A stretch of DNA of 27,763 nucleotides from a virus: the IMG/VR virus record IMGVR_UViG_3300003323_000868, positions 1-27,763 of that record. One strand, given 5' to 3'. The position numbers were made by a program, and so were the translations under genes. Positions 1-5,123 of the stretch are shown piece by piece. Under the pieces are notes generated by a model. That model was given only the letters and a program-made list of their open reading frames with translations, was not told where the DNA came from and made no database searches. The first letter of the stretch is position 1. The number at the start of each line of letters is the position of its first letter.

Positions 1-305
1 CTAACCTGGCTCTCAACCTGGCTCCTAACCTGGCTCCCAAGATTTTTAGGGAGGGATTTAATATACTCTTTCAGGTATTGCACTGCGTACTGGCAGCCAA
101 TAGGACTATCCACATGAATAATAATAGGCTCATTCCTACCTGAGAATTTGTACAGCCAATCTATACCCATCTTGGCTGCCTCCTTATTTACTTGGTTTTT
201 ACAGGAGAAAATGTAATTCAGCCAGAAGTTTTTTACTTCAAGCATTTTCTCTTCCTGTTCGGGCGTGAGCTTTTCAATTTTTGAGGATGATGTTCTGTTT
301 TTCAT
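1..305 (-). CDS. DUF6745-like repeat protein, N-terminal part (cut by window edge)
   Basis: Reading leftward from an ATG at 305, 101 codons stay open to the window edge. The N-terminus is charged (MKNRTSSSKIEKLTPEQEEK). Around residues 60-80 comes IIIHVDSPIGCQYAVQYLK, and then four-residue tandem repeats begin (GSQVRSQVESQV). An N-terminal helical segment, a HVDSP-type stretch and long SQVx or DSVx repeats are, from memory, the layout of the DUF6745-type proteins common in Bacteroidota phages and genomes; their biochemical role is not known to me. It is the last visible gene of the leftward early operon, 72 bases after the exonuclease gene. Only the first repeats are visible, so total length is unknown. 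The open frame is certain; the family name is moderately sure. Confidence 0.6.
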   Translation of the reverse strand, partial: MKNRTSSSKIEKLTPEQEEKMLEVKNFWLNYIFSCKNQVNKEAAKMGIDWLYKFSGRNEPIIIHVDSPIGCQYAVQYLKEYIKSLPKNLGSQVRSQVESQV

Positions 306-377
306 TTATGATTTTTTTATTCTTGAAAAAGTTATTGTGGTTTGTAATAAGCCTGGAAGCGGACCGTTTCCAGATAG

Positions 378-1190
378 TCAAATGAGTAGTAAAGAGGCCT
401 CAACAGCTCTGGATTCTAGATGTAGCTTATCCTCGTCCGGTACGCGAAATCTGATAGTATTAGAGTCCTGGTAGAATCCGTTATTGGGAATGCATGGCAG
501 ATCGCCTGGAATCGCCATGCCTATCCAGTAATACTCCGGGGATTCATTCTGGGCTGCCCTAATGATTTCCGGGAGATCATCCTCATAGGGCATGTACACT
601 TTTAATTCCGCATACTCGACCCCCAAAAGGATAGAGTTGGATACCAGCTGCCAGTAAAACTTATTGCCATCCTTGTGCGCTTTGTGCGGTAGTCCTCTTT
701 TATCAGTGTATCCGTTTCGGATGGCGTTAATAGCCTCCAATCCCGTAAGTCCATCATAAAGAGGGTCTACTAGCTGGCAAAATGATTTACGTGTCATAGG
801 GCACTTATAGTCGCCAGTAGTGTTTAGTGCTTCAGTGTCGGGAGATCCGGCCCAGAAATCATAATCAGGGTGAATGATGGTTTGATCCGATATGAGTCGA
901 TGATCTAACCCCGACTTATTATGAGCAAACCATTCCAGGTGCTTGCCCCATATTAAGGGCTTTGCTTTCGATTCCTCATCGATCCGGCACCCCAGGCGCC
1001 GTTCCATGTTAGTTTCGGCGATGTAGGTATATCCCGCTTCAGAGAATCCATGTGGGATTGTCTTCTTTTTACTCTTGGGGTTGTCTCTAACATGTGCCGT
1101 CAACTCATCCTCCGTCATATCCCGTGAGCCATATGCAATTAATGCTACGATCTCAGAACTGGTAAACCTGCCTACTCGTATATCATTCAT
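378..1190 (-). CDS. YqaJ-type phage exonuclease (lambda Exo / RecE-like)
   Basis: This 270-aa protein has the order of motifs of YqaJ/lambda-exonuclease nucleases of the PD-(D/E)xK superfamily. An N-terminal substrate-recognition helix (GRFTSSEIVALI) is followed by GKHLE at 82-86, GSPDTE with Asp118, GDYK at 126-129 giving the (D/E)xK element, and a YWQLVSNSILLG helix with Gln181. Such enzymes resect double-stranded DNA 5' to 3' and hand single strands to an annealing protein. The start overlaps the last codon of the upstream annealing-protein gene by 4 bases, as expected for a coupled recombination pair. The pair would act in phage recombination, genome circularisation or replication. The exonuclease assignment is strong; substrate details are inferred. 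Confidence 0.85.
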   Translation of the reverse strand: MNDIRVGRFTSSEIVALIAYGSRDMTEDELTAHVRDNPKSKKKTIPHGFSEAGYTYIAETNMERRLGCRIDEESKAKPLIWGKHLEWFAHNKSGLDHRLISDQTIIHPDYDFWAGSPDTEALNTTGDYKCPMTRKSFCQLVDPLYDGLTGLEAINAIRNGYTDKRGLPHKAHKDGNKFYWQLVSNSILLGVEYAELKVYMPYEDDLPEIIRAAQNESPEYYWIGMAIPGDLPCIPNNGFYQDSNTIRFRVPDEDKLHLESRAVEASLLLI

Positions 1191-1870
1191 AGTGATTGTA
1201 GTTTATCGTGAAGCTTTTTGTAGGAGGCTATTTCCTTGTTGTTCAGGACACGTTGCGCGGATACCCGGTCACTCTCGCTGAGCGCTTCCTTTTTAAGGTC
1301 AAAAAGAGCATACAGATCATCGTATTCTATGGAATCCTTGTAATACATGGGTGAGAAGTCCTGTACGTTCTTCTGCAGACCGCTACCGAAGAGAATGCCC
1401 AACTTTTCAGCAGCATTTTTTAATGCGTAACTTTCAGCGGCGGGCAAAGCTTTCATCACCGCATCTTGCTTGATTGCATTCAGGTCAGAAGCGGAGGCCC
1501 CTTTATCGGTTTGTACACCAACTGCGCCGACGCCATCATGAATGATCATCTGCCCGGTTATCGGGCTCTTAACCGTCAACCGAACTTGTACGCTGACAGC
1601 ATTAAAAAGCTGCTTGAATTCAATAACCTGACTGCTCCATTCCTGGAATATGCGCGTAAGCAAGAACTTCACTTTGTCCACTGGAATATATTCCAGTGGC
1701 ACCTTTATTTTTTGACCGGTTTCAGGGTGTGGAATCTCGACATTAATAAATGGGTGCTGCTTAATGAAAGACTTCGGCGGCGGGCTATTCAGGAGGGCAT
1801 TCAGGGCATCATTTTTGAATGCCAGCTGTATATCATGATGCAGTTCTGTAATGCTGGGTAATTGGCTCAT
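1187..1870 (-). CDS. single-strand DNA annealing protein, Rad52/ERF-like
   Basis: The 227-aa protein has features of phage single-strand annealing proteins of the Rad52/Sak-ERF group. VDKVKFLLTRIFQEWSSQV lies around residues 64-82, a beta hairpin region VSVQVRLTV at 92-100, HDGVGAVGV at 111-119, then the helix KQDAVMKALPAAESYALKNA and AAEKLGILFG ending near 162. The last part resembles the 'KSAxTDALKRALRxFG' type helix of Rad52-family proteins. It would bind exposed single strands and anneal them during recombination. The next gene encodes a YqaJ exonuclease with a 4-base overlap, the usual partner arrangement. It could be annotated as RecT-like by some pipelines, but the GVG...AAEKLG pattern favours the Rad52/ERF type. 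The C-terminal 60 residues are charged and probably mediate partner binding (inference). Confidence 0.75.
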   Translation of the reverse strand: MSQLPSITELHHDIQLAFKNDALNALLNSPPPKSFIKQHPFINVEIPHPETGQKIKVPLEYIPVDKVKFLLTRIFQEWSSQVIEFKQLFNAVSVQVRLTVKSPITGQMIIHDGVGAVGVQTDKGASASDLNAIKQDAVMKALPAAESYALKNAAEKLGILFGSGLQKNVQDFSPMYYKDSIEYDDLYALFDLKKEALSESDRVSAQRVLNNKEIASYKKLHDKLQSL

Positions 1871-1882
1871 TGTTTTATTTTA

Positions 1883-2077
1883 TTATGATACCAGTTGCGG
1901 TATCGTGTTAATAATCATTTCCTGGCCGGTGATCTGCTTGTAGTTCTGCAAGATGGCCCGCAGGTTGTCCCGGTCCTCCCAGGTAATATCTTTCTGGTTG
2001 GCGATCCTGGCTGCTTCTTGCTCCAGCTCTCCAGCATCCATTTCCCGGATAATTCCTTTAAGGCTTGATACGTTCAT
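1883..2077 (-). CDS. small hypothetical early protein
   Basis: This is a 64-aa acidic, mostly helical protein beginning MNVSSLKGIIREMDAGEL and ending PQLVS. No motif allows a function. It lies 12 bases upstream of the annealing-protein gene in the same orientation, and its start overlaps the end of the 32-aa membrane peptide, so it is transcribed with the recombination genes. It could be a small accessory of recombination, but that is only position-based. Confidence 0.6.
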   Translation of the reverse strand: MNVSSLKGIIREMDAGELEQEAARIANQKDITWEDRDNLRAILQNYKQITGQEMIINTIPQLVS

Positions 2078-2156
2078 TTTTGTCTGGTTTAAGAGTGAGC
2101 AATAGCACTACTGCGGCGCATACGATGACTGAAAGCGAATAGATGTTCATGATCAT
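2058..2156 (-). CDS. 32-aa single-span membrane peptide
   Basis: From an ATG at 2156 the frame reads 32 codons: MIMNIYSLSVIVCAAVVLLL, then a short charged tail with KPDKNE, and a TAA at 2058-2060. About 16 consecutive hydrophobic residues form one transmembrane helix. GAGG lies about 14 bases before the first ATG (8 bases closer to none of them), and a second ATG is at 2150. It fills the gap between neighbouring same-strand genes and overlaps the start of the 64-aa gene by 20 bases. It is too short for routine gene calling. Function is unknown. Confidence 0.45.
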   Translation of the reverse strand: MIMNIYSLSVIVCAAVVLLLTLKPDKNERIKP

Positions 2157-2172
2157 ATCTGTATTAAAATCC

Positions 2173-2316
2173 TCAAATTCCAATGTCATCACCGTAGTAT
2201 TTTTCGTATTTATCATCGTCTCTGCGACGCTTCCGAGCCTTCAGTTATATCCGGATAGTCACATAGAAGTAGAGGGCGAATATTACCGCCATAAGGAAGT
2301 AAGCTGTGATCAGCAT
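2173..2316 (-). pseudogene. small membrane-protein gene with an in-frame stop
   Basis: The ATG at 2316 overlaps the TGA of the upstream 133-aa gene (ATGcTGA), a typical coupled start. The frame encodes a hydrophobic segment, MLITAYFLMAVIFALYFYVT, then IRI and a TAA at 2245-2247. The same frame continues with a strongly charged tail, LKARKRRRDDDKYEKYYGDD, to a TGA at 2173-2175. A membrane helix followed by a basic-acidic tail is a natural 47-residue protein, so the TAA looks like a nonsense mutation, a sequencing error or, less likely, a readthrough site. The 23-aa upstream product could still be made. The tail lacks a start codon of its own in this frame. Confidence 0.45.
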
Positions 2317-2711
2317 GGTTCAGTGTTAAAGTGTGAAAAGATGGAGTTTATAGCAGAAGAAATACCGTCAAAAGGAGTTGGTCGGTGAAATGCTTCGAGA
2401 TATCCTTTAATGATAGGCCAGGTATGGGAGTTATTCAGTAGCCGGAATTCTTCCGGAGTTATATAACATGGTTGCGGATCATTATCATATCCCTGTTCCG
2501 TTAGATAAGGAGAAGGGACTTCAATAACCAGGTGGTCATTATCTTCGAGGTATTCATAGAATTTTTCGAGGCTTATCTTGATGAACTGGTGTTCACCGGC
2601 CTCTGTAGCGCCTGGGCTGGAATAGTAGGCGAAGAGATGTTTGTCCGTCCATACCACATCGTCGATTTGGGATTCCGGAATAGTTATTACCTTTGTCATG
2701 TCAAAACACAT
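2310..2711 (-). CDS. hypothetical early protein, 133 aa
   Basis: An acidic soluble protein beginning MCFDMTKVITIPESQIDD. It contains a central LEKFYEYLEDNDHLVIEVP stretch and ends in NSIFSHFNTEPC. A second possible start is the ATG at 2699 (MTKVITIPES). I recognise no catalytic motif, membrane segment or zinc site. It is followed with overlap by the interrupted membrane-protein gene. It belongs to the leftward early operon and is probably a small host-takeover or accessory protein; this is only inferred from position. Confidence 0.6.
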   Translation of the reverse strand: MCFDMTKVITIPESQIDDVVWTDKHLFAYYSSPGATEAGEHQFIKISLEKFYEYLEDNDHLVIEVPSPYLTEQGYDNDPQPCYITPEEFRLLNNSHTWPIIKGYLEAFHRPTPFDGISSAINSIFSHFNTEPC

Positions 2712-2727
2712 TTATTTGTGAAAGATC

Positions 2728-2752
2728 GCCCTGTTACAGCAGGGCTTTTTTT
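2728..2752 (+). terminator. hairpin with T-run, rightward orientation
   Basis: GCCCTG at 2728-2733 pairs with CAGGGC at 2740-2745 around a 6-base loop, followed directly by seven T residues (2746-2752). This is a classic intrinsic-terminator shape for rightward transcription. It lies inside the 3' end of a leftward gene, whose TAA falls in the loop, so it would stop antisense transcripts rather than the operon. On the minus strand no U-run follows. It has not been tested and could be a chance feature of the coding end. Confidence 0.4.
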
Positions 2753-3090
2753 ATTGAAGGAGGTAGTGAATAATCGGGTCGTTTGTTCGCACTGTTTAGC
2801 ATTTCCATAAGAGGGCATCCCATATCGAGATACTCCTTGTTCTTTTGCTCATTCACAAGGCGATCAATTTCTCCGAATGGGAGAAAAATCACTTTAGGAT
2901 GTCTTTGGATCATTTGGGAGTAATCCATAAAGAGTATCGGCTCAGGGTTGAATTGACATTCTCCTACTAGATAATTTTCTATGAATACCCTGCATAGATC
3001 AGGCCCCACGGCGTTTTTACCTCCTGCGATTATCTGCATATCATATCGTTTTACCCATCTGCATTTCTCATCCTGGCTTTGGACAGGCAA
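2734..3090 (-). CDS. hypothetical early protein, about 101-118 aa
   Basis: The open frame encodes YDMQIIAGGKNAVGPDL followed by CRVFIENYLVGECQFNPEP, a run of hydrophobic beta strands (ILFMDYSQ, KVIFLPFGEID) and a basic end (PPSIKKALL). An in-frame TAA lies just upstream, so the start is either the TTG at 3090 or the ATG at 3039, which gives 101 residues; neither has a decisive ribosome site. I recognise no family. Position between the broken small gene and the 133-aa gene places it in the early operon. Confidence 0.55.
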   Translation of the reverse strand: MPVQSQDEKCRWVKRYDMQIIAGGKNAVGPDLCRVFIENYLVGECQFNPEPILFMDYSQMIQRHPKVIFLPFGEIDRLVNEQKNKEYLDMGCPLMEMLNSANKRPDYSLPPSIKKALL

Positions 3091-3106
3091 ACGGCTGCAT
3101 TAGTAA

Positions 3107-3311
3107 TTAGTAAGGCGCTTCGTAGGCGATATATCGGCCCCCTCTTGCTGTTCCCGCTTGTTCACCTGGACTATTTATCCAGCTGGCAGTAAGTTTCCTC
3201 TTTTGAAGCTCCGGTATGGTTTCTGCACCCAATACCTTCTTTGCTTCCCAGTGTTATACACTCTGGATGTGTAAGTGTTCGTGGGTAGTCCGGAATCGAA
3301 CCGGGAACCAT
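3107..3311 (-). pseudogene. small gene with a probable one-base frameshift
   Basis: An ATG at 3311, 9 bases after the upstream stop, opens a frame reading MVPGSIPDYPRTLTHPECIT. About 60 bases later the coding-like signal moves to another frame, which reads EAKKVLGAETIPELQKRK, then SWINSP and RGGRYIAYEAPY, ending at a TAA at 3107-3109. Removing one base of the GGG run (plus-strand CCC at 3247-3249) joins the two into one 67-aa protein with the junction ITLEAKKVLGAE. The middle looks like a helix-turn-helix recognition region. The join fills an otherwise empty gap in a dense operon. It may be a mutation, a homopolymer sequencing error or a programmed shift; I favour one of the first two. Confidence 0.45.
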
Positions 3312-3318
3312 GCTACCC
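3283..3318 (-). other. tRNA-like T-arm plus acceptor-like hairpin
   Basis: On the minus strand GGGTAG (3318-3313) pairs with CTACCC (3288-3283). Between them sits CCCGG-TTCGATT-CCGGA, with four of five pairs of a T-stem and a canonical T-loop (GGTTCGATTCC). This is exactly the 3' half of a tRNA with its acceptor stem closed, but the D arm and anticodon arm are replaced by 7 bases. It overlaps the start of the frameshifted small gene, with the ATG in the unpaired segment. It could be a tRNA remnant or attachment-site core, a translation-control hairpin, or chance. Confidence 0.35.
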
Positions 3319-3320
3319 TA

Positions 3321-3524
3321 TTATGTGGCTAACGACTGCCGTTTTATGAACTCCGGTGGCAGGCTGTTCAGATTGTACCGGATATGCCCCCTGCCTTTGC
3401 TGTCCTTGTATTTTTTGAACTCGATCAACTTGGACTCCCTGGCGCGGCGGAGTTCCCTGTTACCCCAATTTGTGATAGCCTTCACGAAGCTTACCGGTAC
3501 CCATTTTTCTTCTTGCTCTGTCAT
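3321..3524 (-). CDS. small DNA-binding protein (excisionase/HTH-like)
   Basis: The product begins MTEQEEKWVPVSFVKAITNW and continues with NRELRRARESKLIEFKKYKD and YNLNSLPPEFIKR. A helix-turn-helix-like region (VSFVKAITNWGNRELRRARE) followed by a basic strand-turn (KKYKDSKGRGHIRYNL) and SLPPEF resembles small winged-helix proteins and the N-terminal DNA-binding domain of phage transposases; no transposase follows. The ATG at 3524 gives 67 residues and starts 7 bases after the upstream stop. The longer TTG start at 3551 would overlap that gene and is less likely. It is the second gene of the leftward early operon and may regulate early transcription or excision (inference). Confidence 0.6.
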   Translation of the reverse strand: MTEQEEKWVPVSFVKAITNWGNRELRRARESKLIEFKKYKDSKGRGHIRYNLNSLPPEFIKRQSLAT

Positions 3525-3531
3525 AGCCTGA

Positions 3532-3765
3532 TTATTTGTTAACGTTTTCAATTTCTTCCGGCACCACGGTCAGGAGTTTCTCGTATACCCTTGGGGCGCA
3601 CTTTTTATCCTTGATAGCATTGGGGATAGTATTGATGCCCACATTCAGAAATCCGGCGGCATCTTTTATGCTTCCTTGAGTTAGGAGCCATTTCTTCAGC
3701 CGGGTGATATACCTGGGGGTAAGTATTTTTTTCTGATTTGACCTTGCTGTTTGTATTCGTGTCAT
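3532..3765 (-). CDS. Cro/early-regulator-like helix-turn-helix protein
   Basis: The first gene left of the repressor, transcribed away from it. From the ATG at 3765 it encodes 77 residues, starting MTRIQTARSNQKKILTPRYI. WLLTQGSIKDAAGFLNVGIN followed by TIPNAIKDKK is a typical helix-turn-helix. A TTG 30 bases further up (3795) extends the frame, but it lies within the tandem repeats of the leader, so the ATG is preferred. By position it is the Cro-like or CII-like regulator opposing the S24 repressor. The assignment rests on layout plus the HTH; no close relative is named. Confidence 0.65.
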   Translation of the reverse strand: MTRIQTARSNQKKILTPRYITRLKKWLLTQGSIKDAAGFLNVGINTIPNAIKDKKCAPRVYEKLLTVVPEEIENVNK

Positions 3766-3783
3766 ATTACAGTATACTTTTGC

Positions 3784-3822
3784 GTGACTTTTCAAGTGAC
3801 TTTTGAAGTGACTTTTGAAGTG
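3784..3822. repeat. three tandem 12-bp repeats in the early leader
   Basis: GTGACTTTTCAA is followed by two copies of GTGACTTTTGAA (3784-3795, 3796-3807, 3808-3819) and a partial GTG. They differ by one base in 36. They lie between the leftward -7 box and the start of the Cro-like gene, so in the 5' leader of the early transcript or just inside the promoter. A 12-bp period is close to one helical turn, so proteins bound to each copy would line up on one DNA face. They may be operator half-sites or leader signals. Confidence 0.7.
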
Positions 3823-3827
3823 TGATA

Positions 3828-3835
3828 CAAATGTA
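3828..3835 (-). promoter_or_regulatory. leftward early promoter, -7 box TACATTTG
   Basis: Read leftward, positions 3835-3828 give TACATTTG, a full match to the Bacteroidota -7 consensus TAnnTTTG. No clear TTG -33 element is seen at the usual distance, which could mean activation or a weak promoter. The 29-bp inverted repeat starts 5 bases upstream of the box, so a bound repressor would cover the polymerase site. It should drive the HTH and recombination genes. Confidence 0.55.
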
Positions 3836-3839
3836 GTGA

Positions 3840-3868
3840 CGCATAGCGTTAGTTAGTAACACTATGCG
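3840..3868. promoter_or_regulatory. 29-bp inverted repeat, likely repressor operator
   Basis: CGCATAGCGTT (3840-3850) and AACACTATGCG (3858-3868) are inverted copies with one mismatch in 11, separated by 7 bases (agttagt). The element lies between the divergent early operon and the repressor gene and abuts the leftward -7 box. A dimeric helix-turn-helix repressor binding here would silence the early genes and could autoregulate itself. This is the expected operator position; no binding data exist here. Confidence 0.6.
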
Positions 3869-3904
3869 AGTTATTCAATTGTTAATGATTTCAAATAGTT
3901 AAAA

Positions 3905-4657
3905 ATGAATAATTTAGACATTAAGTCTTTCAGGAAAAAGTATAAATTATCGCAGGAAGATCTCGCAAAAATTGTTGGAACCGGCATTCGAGGAGTTCAA
4001 GGATGGGAGCAGGGCGTTAGAAAAGTACCGCAAAGTGCCATTAAACTCATTGAACAGTATATAGAATCACATAAGGTGCCGGTTGTATCTGGCATTCCTG
4101 ATGTTTTTAAGAACGAAGTGCGGATGCTTGTGCCAAAGAATGCTGATAAGTCCGAATGGCTTACCAACAGTTTCGGCAACACTTTTTTACCGCTCGATGA
4201 TGGGCGTTATCTGATGGAATGCCCGCTGGTAAATGAATATGTCCAGGGCGGCCCCATGGCCGGTTTTGCGGATAATGAATACCTGGAGTCGCTTCCAAAG
4301 CATTCCGTGGTGGTTGATCGCATTCATAGAGGGAGATACCTTTCGTTTCCTATGCGCGGCCACAGTATGGATTATGATGGTCGAGACTACATAGCAGATG
4401 GAGCAATCCTCACTGCCCGGGAATTGAAGAGAGAGCTATGGATAGGATCTAAGCTGCATTTCAATACCAAGAAAGACTATATTATTGAGTGCCTTGAAGG
4501 GCTAATCGTGAAGAGAATCATAGACCATGATGTCAAAAACTACACTATAACCTGCCATTCACTGAATACAGACAAAGAAAAGTATCCGGACTTCGTTGTC
4601 AATCTCAATGAGGTATTGAATATATTTAGTTTAATCAAAGTGGACAACCCAAGATAA
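3905..4657 (+). CDS. S24/LexA-type lysogeny repressor
   Basis: The 250-aa protein has an N-terminal XRE helix-turn-helix (SQEDLAKIVGTGIRGVQGWE, residues 16-35) and a C-terminal S24 autoprotease domain. The cleavage site is Ala119-Gly120 within QGGPMAGFAD. The catalytic serine is Ser154 in MRGHSMDYDG, and the general base is Lys203 in GLIVKRII. All three are present, so RecA-stimulated self-cleavage and prophage induction are expected from family knowledge. The length fits the family. It is divergent from the early operon, with the inverted repeat between. It very likely keeps the phage dormant and may repress its own gene. The ATG is clear; the promoter upstream is not. Confidence 0.9.
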   Translation: MNNLDIKSFRKKYKLSQEDLAKIVGTGIRGVQGWEQGVRKVPQSAIKLIEQYIESHKVPVVSGIPDVFKNEVRMLVPKNADKSEWLTNSFGNTFLPLDDGRYLMECPLVNEYVQGGPMAGFADNEYLESLPKHSVVVDRIHRGRYLSFPMRGHSMDYDGRDYIADGAILTARELKRELWIGSKLHFNTKKDYIIECLEGLIVKRIIDHDVKNYTITCHSLNTDKEKYPDFVVNLNEVLNIFSLIKVDNPR

Positions 4658-4699
4658 AAATCGTGTGTTATAACATGAAGTTAGAGTTGCTACATATTG

Positions 4700-4707
4700 T
4701 ACATTTG
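4700..4707 (+). promoter_or_regulatory. -7 box TACATTTG for the lipoprotein gene
   Basis: TACATTTG at 4700-4707 is a full match to TAnnTTTG, 28 bases before the ATG at 4736. A TTG at 4687-4689 is too close to be a normal -33 element. The box falls inside an upstream in-frame extension of the lipoprotein frame, so that longer start cannot be used from this promoter. An independent promoter suggests expression separate from the late genes, probably in the lysogen. Confidence 0.5.
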
Positions 4708-4735
4708 CAAAACGTCAAGTAAAAACCTTGGAATT

Positions 4736-5113
4736 ATGAGATCGTTATTGATATTCGTAGCTGTTATTACCTTGCTTCAGTCGTGTAAAAAAGAGGATAA
4801 GGGAGAATTAAGGTGCGGCATCTTAAAGGTAACCAAGGAATATAAATTGCATCCTCAGCCTTTCGCTCCAGACTCGGAATTGGTGTACTTTTCGGAAGAC
4901 ACTATCAATTCAGGGACAGTCTATCGATACGAAGAAGAGTTCCAATTTTATTCCAAAATTGGTTACGACGATTTCTTAATGAAAAAAAATAATAGCGCAG
5001 TCGTAGATTATGGCAAGTCAATACGACATTGCTTTGATTCGTTGTCCGGCACTAAGCAGTATTTTGACCATTTAAACGGAGCGCCGTCGGTATCTGTCGC
5101 CCAATGTAAGTAA
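4736..5113 (+). CDS. small phage-encoded lipoprotein
   Basis: From the ATG at 4736 the product is 125 aa. It starts MRSLLIFVAVITLLQSCKKE: a short basic start, hydrophobic core and a lipobox-like LQSC with Cys17, followed by KKEDKGE. Such Bacteroidota lipoproteins are lipid-anchored in the membrane or exported to the surface. The rest is soluble, with aromatic-rich beta stretches, and shows no family I know. An upstream frame to 4697 would hide the signal and overlap the promoter. It is followed 10 bases later by a membrane-anchored gene, so the two may work together. Possible roles are superinfection exclusion or lysogenic conversion (inference only). Confidence 0.65.
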   Translation: MRSLLIFVAVITLLQSCKKEDKGELRCGILKVTKEYKLHPQPFAPDSELVYFSEDTINSGTVYRYEEEFQFYSKIGYDDFLMKKNNSAVVDYGKSIRHCFDSLSGTKQYFDHLNGAPSVSVAQCK

Positions 5114-5123
5114 ATAGTATAAA

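Noticed and set aside
1466-1861. 131-codon plus-strand open frame over the annealing-protein gene
   Set aside because: It overlaps a gene with strong SSAP features and shows no recognisable motif.
2143-2388. 81-codon plus-strand open frame
   Set aside because: It lies over the small membrane genes and the end of the 133-aa gene of the leftward operon; it looks like a shadow of them and has no upstream signal.
3283-3318. Complete tRNA gene
   Set aside because: Only the T arm and acceptor stem are present; no D arm or anticodon arm can be formed in the 7 bases available.
3784-3822. Possible CRISPR-like array
   Set aside because: The units are 12 bp, tandem with no spacers, and next to a promoter; there are no cas genes.
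4697-4735. Upstream start of the lipoprotein gene
   Set aside because: It overlaps the TACATTTG promoter box and would place 13 residues ahead of the signal peptide.
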